The translations under genes and the position numbers were made by a program. From contig JAHDYJ010000010.1 of the NCBI GenBank assembly GCA_023383795.1, positions 36,106 to 73,473 on the forward strand: a DNA stretch of 37,368 bases. The letters are read 5' to 3'. Position 1 is the stretch's first letter; every line of letters begins with the position of its first letter. The notes beneath the pieces are model-generated. The model saw only the letters and a program-made list of their open reading frames with translations, did no database searches and had not been told where the DNA came from. This DNA comes from Burkholderiales bacterium (GTDB lineage: Bacteria > Pseudomonadota > Gammaproteobacteria > Burkholderiales > SG8-39). Positions 1-7,657 of this stretch are shown in pieces.

Positions 1-789
1 GCCGGCGCGCGCGCGGGTGTGCGGGGCGGCCGCGCGCGCGCCCTCGGGCCGGCGGCCGACCTTGACGCCGATGACCGGCGTCGAGCGCGCCGCGGCGCGC
101 GCCGCGGACATGAACTTGCGCGTCTGCGTCACCGCTTCCATGTAGAGCAGGATCGCGCGGGCGCGCGGATCGCTCGCCAGGTAGTCGAGCATGTCGCCGA
201 AGTCGACGTCGGCCATGTCGCCGAGCGAAACGACGTGCGAGAAGCCGATGCCGCGCGCGTGCGCCCAGCCGAGCACGGCCGTCGCGATCGCGCCCGACTG
301 CGTCACGAAGGCGATGGTCCCGGGACGCGGCTGCAGCTGGGCGAAGCTCGCGTTGATGCCCCGCCCCGGCACGAGCACGCCGAGGCAGTTCGGCCCGACC
401 ACGCGCAGCAGATGCGGGCGCGCGGCCTGCAGCATGCGCTCCTGCAGCTCGCGCCCGGCGCCGCCGGCGCTCTCGCCGAAGCCGGCGGTGACGACGATCG
501 CCGCGCGCGTGCCTCGCGCCGCGAGCTGCTCGACGATCCCCGGCACGGTGCGCGGCGGCGTCGCGATCACGGCTAGATCGGGGGTCTCCGGCAGGCGCTC
601 CACGTCCGCATAGGCCTGCACGCTCTCGACCACGCGGTGCTTGGGATTCACCGGCATGACCGGTCCGTCGAAGCCGCCGCGCAGGAGGTTGCGCGCGAGC
701 ACGGCGCCCACCGATCCGGGCCGCGTGCTCGCGCCCACGAGCGCGATCGACTTCGGCTTGAACAGGTAGTCGAGGTTGCGGATGCTCAT
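1..789 (-). CDS. NDP-forming acyl-CoA synthetase family protein, CoA-binding N-terminus (partial)
   Basis: The frame begins with MSIRNLDYLFKPKSIALVG and runs 263 codons to the window edge without a stop, so only the N-terminal part is present. The start has a good ribosome site (TGGAGG, a few bases upstream). Residues about 8-100 form the CoA-binding Rossmann domain (KSIALVGAS, then PVNPKH, IATPP). Residues about 150-260 begin the succinyl-CoA-synthetase-like ligase domain (VVGPNCLGVL, FVTQSGAIA, SLGDMADVDFGDMLDYL). Full-length relatives of 700-900 residues add an ATP-grasp domain and often a GNAT acetyltransferase domain; this N-terminal style is common in the GNAT-fused, protein-acetylating (Pat-like) members. 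Whether the GNAT part exists cannot be seen. It lies divergent to an acyl carrier protein gene, which fits acyl-thioester chemistry but does not fix the substrate. Confidence 0.88.
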   Translation of the reverse strand, partial: MSIRNLDYLFKPKSIALVGASTRPGSVGAVLARNLLRGGFDGPVMPVNPKHRVVESVQAYADVERLPETPDLAVIATPPRTVPGIVEQLAARGTRAAIVVTAGFGESAGGAGRELQERMLQAARPHLLRVVGPNCLGVLVPGRGINASFAQLQPRPGTIAFVTQSGAIATAVLGWAHARGIGFSHVVSLGDMADVDFGDMLDYLASDPRARAILLYMEAVTQTRKFMSAARAAARSTPVIGVKVGRRPEGARAAAPHTRARAG

Positions 790-872
790 GCGCCTCCACG
801 GGAGCGGACCGACCGGACGCAGGATAGCCGCGGCCGCATGGATCTGTCGACGGCCCGCCCGCCGGACGTCGC

Positions 873-878
873 TATACT
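873..878 (+). promoter_or_regulatory. candidate -10 box for the acyl carrier protein gene
   Basis: TATACT stands out in very GC-rich DNA about 30 bases before the duplicated start region of the acyl carrier protein gene. The best -35 match upstream (TCGACG near 847) is poor and about 20 bases away, so only the -10 is proposed. A start near 885 would give a leader of roughly 50 nt. Confidence 0.35.
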
Positions 879-906
879 CACCGGCTGCGCGGCGCGCGCC
901 GCGAGC

Positions 907-944
907 GAAGGAGAGCGCCGTGAGTGAAGGAGAGCGCGGTGAGT
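907..944 (+). repeat. 19-bp tandem duplication of a ribosome site plus GTG start
   Basis: Two adjacent 19-bp units (907-925 and 926-944) read GAAGGAGAGCGCSGTGAGT and differ at one base. Each unit has an AAGGAG ribosome site and a GTG. The unit length is not a multiple of three, so the first GTG (920) opens an 8-codon frame that stops at 944-946, overlapping the second GTG (939), the likely start of the acyl carrier protein. This could be a neutral slippage duplication or a short upstream frame coupled to the gene. Confidence 0.8.
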
Positions 945-1202
945 GACGAGGAGCTCAGGTCGGTGGTGGTCGATGCCCTGCTGCAGGTCGCGCCCGAGGT
1001 CCAGCCCGCGGGCATCGATCCGTCCGCCAACTTCCGCGACCAGATCGACTTCGACTCGCTGGATTATCTCAACTTCGCGCTCTTGCTCGAGAAGCGGCTC
1101 GGCATCCGGATCCCCGAGCTCGAGTATCCGCGGCTCTCGAGCCTCGACGGCTGCGTCGCGTACCTGCGCTCGCGCACCGCCCGCACGTCCGCCGGCGGTT
1201 GA
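939..1202 (+). CDS. acyl carrier protein (stand-alone)
   Basis: This small acidic protein of about 87 residues has the four-helix ACP layout. The phosphopantetheine attachment serine lies in the DSLDYLNF motif, preceded by a conserved-looking NFRDQIDF stretch. It would carry acyl groups as thioesters in the cytoplasm. GTG at 939 is chosen because AAGGAG lies six bases upstream; an in-frame GTG at 924 would add five residues. The DYLNF context differs from the DSLDTVEL of housekeeping AcpP, so this is probably a specialised carrier. It is divergent from the acyl-CoA synthetase-like gene. A second ACP domain occurs in the fusion protein at 15877-18726, so the window holds two carriers outside a fatty-acid synthesis cluster. 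Confidence 0.85.
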   Translation: MSDEELRSVVVDALLQVAPEVQPAGIDPSANFRDQIDFDSLDYLNFALLLEKRLGIRIPELEYPRLSSLDGCVAYLRSRTARTSAGG

Positions 1203-1320
1203 TCGCCGCCGGCCGGTCGACCCGGTCGGCCGGAGGACCGATTCCGGCCGGACCGGGCCGGTTCGCCGAACTCATTCATCCGCCTTTCGCGAGGCGCCCC
1301 GCGGTGCGCCCGCACCTCGT

Positions 1321-1361
1321 TTGACGTACGTCAACGTGTCCGACCCGGACGAAGCTCAGAT
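1321..1361 (+). promoter_or_regulatory. FNR/ANR-like palindrome and spaced -10 upstream of tctC
   Basis: A perfect 14-bp palindrome, TTGACGTACGTCAA (1321-1334), matches the FNR/CRP-family consensus TTGAT-N4-ATCAA at 8 of 10 positions. A weak -10 candidate TCAGAT (1356-1361, 3/6 to TATAAT) follows after exactly 21 nt, the geometry expected of a class II activator site near -41.5. The same spacing occurs at the hsp20 and glgC sites. The operon that follows begins at 1404. Confidence 0.5.
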
Positions 1362-1403
1362 TGACAAATAGGCCGGGCCCAACCTGGCGCGAAAGGGGAA
1401 GTC

Positions 1404-2372
1404 ATGAAGACCGCGCTCACAGCAGCCGCCGCGCGCTGCGTCATGTTCGTCGTTCTCGGCCTCGGGCTCGCGGCGCCCGGGCTCGCACAGTTCCCCACCA
1501 AGGAGGTGCAGATCATCGTGCCCTACGCCGCCGGCGGGGCGACCGATCTCGTGTTCCGCGCGCTTGCGGCGAGCAGCCAGAAGCACCTGGGGAAGGCCGT
1601 GGTGGTCGTGAACAAGCCGGGCGGCGGCGGGGCGGTCGGCGTCACCGAGGCGATGCGCGCCAAGCCCGACGGCTACACGCTGGTGACGGCGATCACGCCG
1701 CTCACGATCCTCCCGCATCAGGTCAAGACCGCCTTCACCTACCGGGACTTCGAGCCGGTCATCAACGTCGTGCAGGATCCGGCGATGTTCCAGGTGCGGG
1801 CCGATGCGCCGTGGCAGGACCTGAAGGCGTTCCTGGACTACGCCCGGGCGAACCCGGGGCTGATCACGGTGGGCAACTCGGGCGCCGGCGGCGGCGTGCA
1901 TCTCATCGCGCTCGCGTTCGAGAAGGCCGCGGGCGTCCGGCTCAACCACATCCCGTTCGCGGGCGGCGGTCCGTCGGTGACCGCGCTCCTCGGCGGGCAC
2001 GTCAACGCGGTCGTGGTCTCGCCGCCCGAGGGCATCGCGCACGTGAAGGCGGGCAAGCTGCGGATCATCGCGCTCTTCTCCGAGCAGCGGATGTCCGATT
2101 TCCCGAACGTGCCGACCGTGCGCGAGCAGGGCGTGGACTTCGGCATGGGACAGTGGCGGGGGCTCGCGGCGCCGAAGGGGACGCCGCCGGCGGTCATCAA
2201 GACGCTGCACGACGCGTTCAAGAAGGGCATGGAAGACCCGACCTTCGTGAAGAACGCCACCGACATGAGCGTCACGCTCTCCTATCTCGGGCCCGAGGAG
2301 TTCGGCAAGCTGATCGCCGCGGACGACCAGCGCTTCGCCAAGCTGGTTGCCGAGATCAAGAAGCAGCAGTAG
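1404..2372 (+). CDS. tctC: tripartite tricarboxylate transporter substrate-binding protein (TctC/Bug family)
   Basis: At 322 residues it has the usual length of Bug-type periplasmic binding proteins. A signal peptide covers about residues 1-28 (hydrophobic core VMFVVLGLGLA, cleavage near GLAQ). The mature part shows the family signatures: FPTKEVQIIVPYAAGGATD, NKPGGGGAVGV, the KPDGYTL segment, and GNSGAGGGVHL followed by HIPFAGGGPS. It would capture a carboxylate in the periplasm and deliver it to TctA/TctB. It heads a plus-strand block with tctB and tctA about 2 kb downstream, separated by a TRAP-type binding protein and an aldo/keto reductase. AAGGGG precedes ATG. Bug proteins are highly amplified in Burkholderiales, so the ligand cannot be read from sequence. 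Confidence 0.93.
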   Translation: MKTALTAAAARCVMFVVLGLGLAAPGLAQFPTKEVQIIVPYAAGGATDLVFRALAASSQKHLGKAVVVVNKPGGGGAVGVTEAMRAKPDGYTLVTAITPLTILPHQVKTAFTYRDFEPVINVVQDPAMFQVRADAPWQDLKAFLDYARANPGLITVGNSGAGGGVHLIALAFEKAAGVRLNHIPFAGGGPSVTALLGGHVNAVVVSPPEGIAHVKAGKLRIIALFSEQRMSDFPNVPTVREQGVDFGMGQWRGLAAPKGTPPAVIKTLHDAFKKGMEDPTFVKNATDMSVTLSYLGPEEFGKLIAADDQRFAKLVAEIKKQQ

Positions 2373-2424
2373 CGGCAGAGGGCGGGGCGGCCGCGGCCGC
2401 CCCGACCGAACGGAGGACACTGAC

Positions 2425-3432
2425 ATGTTCACCACACGACGGATGCTGACCGTCTCGATACTCGCGTCCGCGCTCGCCTTCGCCGGATGCGCCACCGCCC
2501 CCGAGGCGACCGCGCCCGCGGCCGCCGGCGCCGGGAAGACCGTGATCCGGATCGGGAGCCCGTTCAAGCCCGGCCACGTGCTGGTCGACGCGGCCGAGAA
2601 GTTCAAGGAGCTCGCGGAGAGCCGCAGCGGCGGGCGCATCGCCGTCACGATCGACGCCGGCACCAAGTCCGAGGAAAGAATCGCCGAGATGAACAGTGCC
2701 GGCGAGCTCGAGATGCAGTCGAACGGGCACCGCTCGCTCGAAGTCCACGCGCCGCAGTACTTCTTCTTCAACGCGCCCTACGTCATGAAGGACTTCGATC
2801 ACTTCATGCGCGTGTGGAACGGGAAGCTCGGCGACGACGCGCGGGCGCAGGTCGAGCAGAAGGGCAACGTCAAGTTCCTCGGCATCGTCTACCGCGGCCT
2901 GCGGCAGACGACCGCCAAGAAGCCGATGTACACGCCGGCCGACGTGTACGGCGTGAAGCTGCGCTTGCCGAACGTCAAGACCTGGATCGCCGCCTGGTCC
3001 GCATTGGACGCGACGCCCGTGCCGCTCACGCTGCCGGAGCTCTATCCCGGGCTGAAATCGGGCAAGGCCGACGCGTCCGAGGGCGATCTCCCGCAGATCG
3101 CCTCGTTCAAGCTCGACGAGGTCCAGACCCACCTGATCATGACCAATCATCTCGTGCAGACCGGCGGGATGCTGATCAACAAGCCGTTCTTCGACCGGCT
3201 CTCAGCGGCCGACCAGGCGCTCGTCCTCAAGGCGGCGAAGGAGGCGTGCGACTGGGCCAACCAGAGGATGAAGACCGGCGAGCAGGCCTACCTGCTCGCG
3301 CTCCAGCGCAAGGGCATGCAGGTGGTGATCCCGGACGCCGAGCTCTTCCGCGCGAAGGCCAAGCCGGCGATCGAGAGTCTGTTCCAGAAGGAGTGGCCGG
3401 TCACGACCTGGGCGGAAGTGCTCGCACAGTAA
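2425..3432 (+). CDS. TRAP transporter solute-binding protein (DctP-like), probable lipoprotein
   Basis: This protein of about 335 residues has a lipoprotein-like signal (AFAGC, with cysteine near residue 23; the -3 residue is Phe, which is unusual for a lipobox). It then has a DctP-type fold: VIRIGSPFKPGHVLVDAAEKF, the FFFNAPYVMKDFDHF segment, and GVKLRLPNVKTWIAAW, which includes the family's substrate-contacting arginine region, then DLPQIASFK. ATG at 2425 is chosen because GGAGG precedes it and the signal peptide follows. DctP proteins normally pair with DctQ/DctM membrane subunits. None is in the window, and the gene sits between tctC and tctBA. It may serve a TRAP permease elsewhere or be an orphan sensor-type binding protein. 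Confidence 0.88.
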   Translation: MFTTRRMLTVSILASALAFAGCATAPEATAPAAAGAGKTVIRIGSPFKPGHVLVDAAEKFKELAESRSGGRIAVTIDAGTKSEERIAEMNSAGELEMQSNGHRSLEVHAPQYFFFNAPYVMKDFDHFMRVWNGKLGDDARAQVEQKGNVKFLGIVYRGLRQTTAKKPMYTPADVYGVKLRLPNVKTWIAAWSALDATPVPLTLPELYPGLKSGKADASEGDLPQIASFKLDEVQTHLIMTNHLVQTGGMLINKPFFDRLSAADQALVLKAAKEACDWANQRMKTGEQAYLLALQRKGMQVVIPDAELFRAKAKPAIESLFQKEWPVTTWAEVLAQ

Positions 3433-3466
3433 GGCAACGCCGTCGCGGCGCTTCGGGAGGCCCCGG

Positions 3467-4537
3467 ATGGAATACCGCAAGATGGGACGGACCGGGCTGA
3501 AGGTGTCGACCCTGTGCCTGGGGACGATGACCTTCGGCAAGCAGGTCGACGAGCCGACGTCGATCCGGATCATGGAGCGCGCCTTCGACCTCGGCGTGAA
3601 CTTCGTCGACACCGCCGACATGTACGTGAACGGCGTCACCGAGCAGATCGTCGCCAAGGCGATCAAGGGCAAGCGCGACTCGGTGGTGCTCGCCTCCAAG
3701 GGCGGCCACGTGCGCAAGCTCGCGCCGAAGTACGGCGAGCAGAAGGATCCGGGGCCGATCGGGCTGCCGCGCCCGAGGCCGTTCCGGCCCTGGGAGGCGG
3801 GCGAGGACGTCGGCCCGAACGACATGGGCCTCTCGCGCAAGCACCTGATGCAGGCGCTCGAAGGCAGCCTGAAGCGGCTCGGCACCGACTACCTCGACAT
3901 CTACTACGCCCACATGCCCGACTACGTCACGCCGCTCGACGAGACGCTGCGGGCGATGGACGACATGGTGCGCCAGGGCAAGGTGCGCTATCTCGGCTGC
4001 TCGAACTTCCGCGCCTACCAGCTCGCGCGGGCGCTGGCGGCGAGCGACCAGCGCAACCTCGCGCGCTGGGACGTCATCCAGCCGCCGTTCAACCTGCTCG
4101 CGCGCGACGTCGAGTACGAACTGCTGCCGCTCTGCCTCGAGGAGGGCGTGGGCGTGGTGCCGTTCAGCCCGATGGCGGCCGGTTTGCTCTCGGGCAAGTA
4201 CGACAAGGACAAGCCGCCGATCGAGGGCGCGCGCTACAGCCTGGGCAAGTGGGGCTACCTCTACAACAAGCCGTACTGGAACGATCTCAACTTCGCCGCC
4301 ATCGAGCAGCTGAAGAGAATCGCCGCCGGCGCGGGCGTGAGCATGCCCCGGTTCGCGCTCGCCTGGGTGCTCGCCAACCCGGCGATCACCGCCATCTCGA
4401 ACGGCGCGACCTCGATCGCGCAGCTCGAAGACAACATCGCGGCCACGGACGTCAAGCTCTCCCCGGACGCGCTCAAGGCCTGCGACGAGGTCTGGTACTC
4501 GGTCAGGCCGCCGACCACGGTGTACTACGGGCGGTGA
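3467..4537 (+). CDS. aldo/keto reductase
   Basis: This 356-residue (beta/alpha)8 oxidoreductase starts MEYRKMGRTGLKVSTLCLGTM. The catalytic tetrad is recognisable: D48 and Y53 in FVDTADMY, K78 in LASKGG, and H149 in YYAHMPD. NADPH-binding features lie towards the C-terminus (ANPAITAISNGATS, then QLEDNIAA). Residues about 80-120 form an extra loop between strand and helix (KYGEQKDPGP...PNDMGLSRKH), as in AKR subgroups acting on aldehydes or sugars. GGGAGG lies seven bases before ATG. It is embedded between the binding-protein genes and tctB, so it may act on the imported compound. The substrate is unknown. Confidence 0.93.
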   Translation: MEYRKMGRTGLKVSTLCLGTMTFGKQVDEPTSIRIMERAFDLGVNFVDTADMYVNGVTEQIVAKAIKGKRDSVVLASKGGHVRKLAPKYGEQKDPGPIGLPRPRPFRPWEAGEDVGPNDMGLSRKHLMQALEGSLKRLGTDYLDIYYAHMPDYVTPLDETLRAMDDMVRQGKVRYLGCSNFRAYQLARALAASDQRNLARWDVIQPPFNLLARDVEYELLPLCLEEGVGVVPFSPMAAGLLSGKYDKDKPPIEGARYSLGKWGYLYNKPYWNDLNFAAIEQLKRIAAGAGVSMPRFALAWVLANPAITAISNGATSIAQLEDNIAATDVKLSPDALKACDEVWYSVRPPTTVYYGR

Positions 4538-4582
4538 CCCGCGGGCCGCCACCATGCACGTCGACTAGGCGCTGAGCGCGCA

Positions 4583-5047
4583 ATGACCGCGGCGATCACC
4601 CTCTTCCTGTTCGGCGCGGTCACCGCGGCGCTTTCGCTGCAGCTCACCCTCGGCACGCTCCGGGCCCCGGGCTCGGGGCTCTTCCCGCTCGTGCTCGGGG
4701 TGCTGCTGATGGGGCTCGCCGCCGGCCACGGCATCCAGCTCTATCTCGCGCGCGCCAGGGCGCCGGCCGCGCCGAAGCCGGCGGGGTCCGGGGCGGAATC
4801 GGATCGCGCTGCGGCAACCTGGCGGGTCGTCCTCTTCATGGGCGTCGTCGCGCTCGCGACGGCGCTGCTCGAGACGGCCGGCTTCGTGGTGGTGTCCTTC
4901 TTCATGATGCTCGGGCTGCTCTGGATCCTCGGGCTGCGGAAGCTGCAAGTCTCCGGGCCGATCGCCCTCGGGACCGCGATCCTGTCCGAGCTCGTGTTCG
5001 TGTACTGGCTGCGCATCCCGCTGCCGGCGGGCTGGATCGGATTCTGA
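4583..5047 (+). CDS. tctB: tripartite tricarboxylate transporter small membrane subunit TctB
   Basis: This 154-residue hydrophobic protein has four predicted membrane spans (about 3-23, 34-53, 84-106, and a long C-terminal pair around 108-150). It matches TctB subunits in length, in the APGSGLFPLVLGVLL signature of the second span and in position directly before tctA. It is the small permease subunit in the inner membrane. The ribosome site is weak. It ends one base before the tctA start, so translation of the two is probably coupled. Confidence 0.9.
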   Translation: MTAAITLFLFGAVTAALSLQLTLGTLRAPGSGLFPLVLGVLLMGLAAGHGIQLYLARARAPAAPKPAGSGAESDRAAATWRVVLFMGVVALATALLETAGFVVVSFFMMLGLLWILGLRKLQVSGPIALGTAILSELVFVYWLRIPLPAGWIGF

Positions 5048-5048
5048 G

Positions 5049-6590
5049 ATGCTCGAATCGCTCCAGTACCTGCTGAGCGGCTTCGCGGTCGCCGCCACGC
5101 CCGAGAACCTGCTCTACTGCCTGCTCGGCGCCATCGTGGGGACGCTGGTCGGGATCATGCCCGGCCTCGGCCCGATCGGCGGCATCGCGCTGCTGATCCC
5201 GATCACGTTCGGCCTCAACCCCACCTCCGCGCTGATCATGCTCGCGGGGATCTACTACGGCGCCATGTACGGCGGCTCGACGACCTCGATCCTGATCAAC
5301 GTCCCGGGCGAGACGGCCACGGTCATCACCTGCATCGACGGCTACAAGATGGCGCAGCAGGGCCGCGCCGGGCCGGCGCTCGCGGTTGCAGCGATCGGCT
5401 CGTTCATCGCCGGCACGATCGCGATCTGCGGCATGGTGCTGCTCGCGCCGCCGCTCGCGCAGGCGGCGCTCGCGTTCGGGCCGCCGGAGTTCGCCTCGCT
5501 GATGGTCTTCGGCTTCGTCGTCTTGAGCAACGTGACCGGCAAATCGCTCGTGAAGGCGCTGATGATGGCGATCGTCGGGCTGATTCTCGGCACGATCGGC
5601 CTCGATCCGGTCTCGGGCACCGAGCGCTTCACGTTCGGCTCGTCCTATCTCCTGGGCGGGATCGTGTTCGTCGCCGTGGCGATCGGTGTCTTCGGGCTCG
5701 GCGAGGTCCTCGTCAACGCGGCGAAGGCGCCGCAGCAGCTCGAGCAGCAGGTGATCGTCCCGCGGTTCCGCGACCTCTATCCTTCGCTCGAGGACCTGAG
5801 ACGCGCGATCGGCGCCATCCTGCGGGGCGCGGGCATCGGCTTCGGCATGGGGCTCGTTCCCGGCCCGGCGCCGGTCATCGCCACCTACGCCTCGTACACC
5901 GTGGAGAAGCGGGTCTCGAAGCGGCCCGAAGAGTTCGGCCAGGGCGCCATCGAGGGCGTCGCCGGGCCGGAGGCCGCGAACAACTCCGCGACCCAGTCCG
6001 CCTTCATCCCGCTCTTCGTGCTCGGCATCCCGTTCGGCCCGGTCACCGCGATCCTGCTCGGCGCGCTGCTGATCCACGGCGTGACGCCCGGCCCGCTGCT
6101 GATCACCGACCATCCGGAGCTCTTCTGGGCGGTCATCGCCAGCATGTACATCGGCAATTTCATCCTGCTCCTGCTCAACCTGCCCTTCGTGCCGCTCTTC
6201 GCCAACATGCTGCGGGTGCCGAAGAAGGTCCTGCTGCCGCTGGTGATGCTGTTCTGCTTCGTCGGCATGTACAGCGTGCACAACTCGGTGCCCGACATCT
6301 GGGTGATGCTCGGCTGCGGCGCGCTCGGGTACATCCTGCGCGGCTGGGCCTACGAGGGCGCGCCGCTCCTGCTCGGCCTCGTGCTCGGACCGATGCTCGA
6401 AGTCGCCTTCCGGCAGAGCCTCATGATCTCGCACGGCGACTTCGCGATCTTCGTGACCCGCCCGGTGTCGGTCGTGCTGCTGCTCGCGACCGCGGTCTTC
6501 CTGGTCCTGCCCCTGCTCAAGCTCGGTTTCCGCGCGCTGCGCGGCAGGCGAGCCGCGGGCGCGGCCGCCGCCGAAGGCGAGCATCGATGA
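5049..6590 (+). CDS. tctA: tripartite tricarboxylate transporter large permease TctA
   Basis: This 513-residue inner-membrane protein has about a dozen hydrophobic spans. Family signatures are clear: GTLVGIMPGLGPIGGIALL near residues 33-51, GAMYGGSTTSILINVPGE near 74-91, and a second-half repeat around GIGFGMGLVPGPAPVIATYASY and EGVAGPEAANNSATQSAFIPLF. It is the main translocation subunit of the secondary, binding-protein-dependent carboxylate carrier, working with TctB and a TctC/Bug protein. The stop overlaps the next gene's start (ATGA at 6587-6590), tying transport to the Ldh2-type dehydrogenase. Confidence 0.95.
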   Translation: MLESLQYLLSGFAVAATPENLLYCLLGAIVGTLVGIMPGLGPIGGIALLIPITFGLNPTSALIMLAGIYYGAMYGGSTTSILINVPGETATVITCIDGYKMAQQGRAGPALAVAAIGSFIAGTIAICGMVLLAPPLAQAALAFGPPEFASLMVFGFVVLSNVTGKSLVKALMMAIVGLILGTIGLDPVSGTERFTFGSSYLLGGIVFVAVAIGVFGLGEVLVNAAKAPQQLEQQVIVPRFRDLYPSLEDLRRAIGAILRGAGIGFGMGLVPGPAPVIATYASYTVEKRVSKRPEEFGQGAIEGVAGPEAANNSATQSAFIPLFVLGIPFGPVTAILLGALLIHGVTPGPLLITDHPELFWAVIASMYIGNFILLLLNLPFVPLFANMLRVPKKVLLPLVMLFCFVGMYSVHNSVPDIWVMLGCGALGYILRGWAYEGAPLLLGLVLGPMLEVAFRQSLMISHGDFAIFVTRPVSVVLLLATAVFLVLPLLKLGFRALRGRRAAGAAAAEGEHR

Positions 6591-7657
6591 CCGGGCCGCG
6601 CCGCTACGCCCCCGCGGAGCTCCGCGCGTTCTGCACGCAGGCGCTCGCGCGCGCCGGCGCGCGTCCGGGCGACGCCGACCTCGTCGCCGACGGGCTGATC
6701 GCGGCGGACCTGCGCGGCGTGCACTCGCACGGCGCGCTGCGGATCGGCATCTACGTCGACCGGCTGCGCGCGGGCTCGATCGATCCGGGTGCCGAGCTCG
6801 AGATCGTGCGCGACGCCGGCGCGGTCGCCGTCGCCGACGCGCACGCCGGGCTTGGGATCGCGATGGCGGCGCGGGCGATGGATCTCGCGATCGCACGCGC
6901 CCGCGCGCACGGCATCGCCGCGGTCGGCGTGAGGAACGGCAACCATTGCGGCATGCTCGCGCAGTACGCGCTCCGCGCGACGGCCGCCGGGCAGGTCGGC
7001 ATCGCCGCGAGCAACGCCGACGCGCAGGTCGCGCCGTGGGGCGCGCGCGCGAAGTTCCTCGGCACGAACCCGCTCGCGGTCGCGGTTCCGGCCGGCGACG
7101 AGCCGCCGATCGTGCTCGACATGGCGACGAGCGTCGTCGCGCACGCGAAGGTGAAGGGCGCCGCCGACCGCGGCGAGTCGATCCCGCCGGACTGGGCGGT
7201 CGACCCCTCGGGCAATCCGACGACCGACCCCGCGCAGGCGCTCGCCGGCGCGCTGCTTCCGTTCGGCGGACCGAAGGGCTCCGGCATCTCGATCCTGATC
7301 GATCTCCTGGCGGGCATCCTGCCGGGCGGGCGCTCGGGGCCGGAGATCGTGCCGCTCTACCAGCGGCTCGACGAGCCGCAGGGCGTCGGGCATCTCTTCA
7401 TGGCGCTCAGGATCGACGCGTTCTGCGCGCCGCAGGCGTTCGCGCAGCGCGTGGACGAGACCGTGCGCAGGATCCGCGCGCTGCCGGCGGCGGCGGGCGC
7501 GGCGCGCGCGTACCTGCCGGGCGAGCTCGAGCACCTGCGCGCCCGGGAATCCCGGACGCGCGGCATCCCGCTGCCGAGCGACGCCGTCGCGGAAGTCGAG
7601 CGCACGGCCGCGCTCGTCGGGCTCGCCGCGCCGCGGCCGCTGCCGAAGGAGGCGTGA
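6587..7657 (+). CDS. Ldh2-family malate/L-lactate (2-hydroxyacid) dehydrogenase
   Basis: This 356-residue NAD(P)-dependent oxidoreductase belongs to the Ldh2/MdhA/YlbC fold, which is unrelated to classical LDH/MDH. Visible signatures are RGVHSHGALR (around residue 44, with the catalytic His), RNGNHCGMLAQYA, GTNPLAVAVPA, LDMATSVVAHAKV, PPDWAVDPSGNPTTDP and GGPKGSGISILIDLL. Relatives oxidise malate, lactate, ureidoglycolate or sulfolactate, or reduce cyclic imines. Location between a TTT permease and a malic enzyme favours a malate-like hydroxyacid (inference). Start and stop overlap both neighbours (ATGA with tctA, TGATG with the SDR), a strong operon signal. Confidence 0.92.
   Translation: MTGPRRYAPAELRAFCTQALARAGARPGDADLVADGLIAADLRGVHSHGALRIGIYVDRLRAGSIDPGAELEIVRDAGAVAVADAHAGLGIAMAARAMDLAIARARAHGIAAVGVRNGNHCGMLAQYALRATAAGQVGIAASNADAQVAPWGARAKFLGTNPLAVAVPAGDEPPIVLDMATSVVAHAKVKGAADRGESIPPDWAVDPSGNPTTDPAQALAGALLPFGGPKGSGISILIDLLAGILPGGRSGPEIVPLYQRLDEPQGVGHLFMALRIDAFCAPQAFAQRVDETVRRIRALPAAAGAARAYLPGELEHLRARESRTRGIPLPSDAVAEVERTAALVGLAAPRPLPKEA

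Noticed and set aside
1209..1233. GC-rich inverted repeat (CCGGCCG...CGGCCGG) after the ACP gene as a terminator
   Set aside because: The stem is short, the loop sequence is itself repetitive, and there is no T-rich tail; such repeats are common at this GC content.
4902..6896. A very long open frame antisense to tctB, tctA and the Ldh2-like gene, and similar long antisense frames elsewhere
   Set aside because: The products are Arg/Asp/His-rich with no domains, the frames lack ribosome sites, and the opposite strand encodes well-recognised proteins; in high-GC DNA such stop-free shadows are expected.
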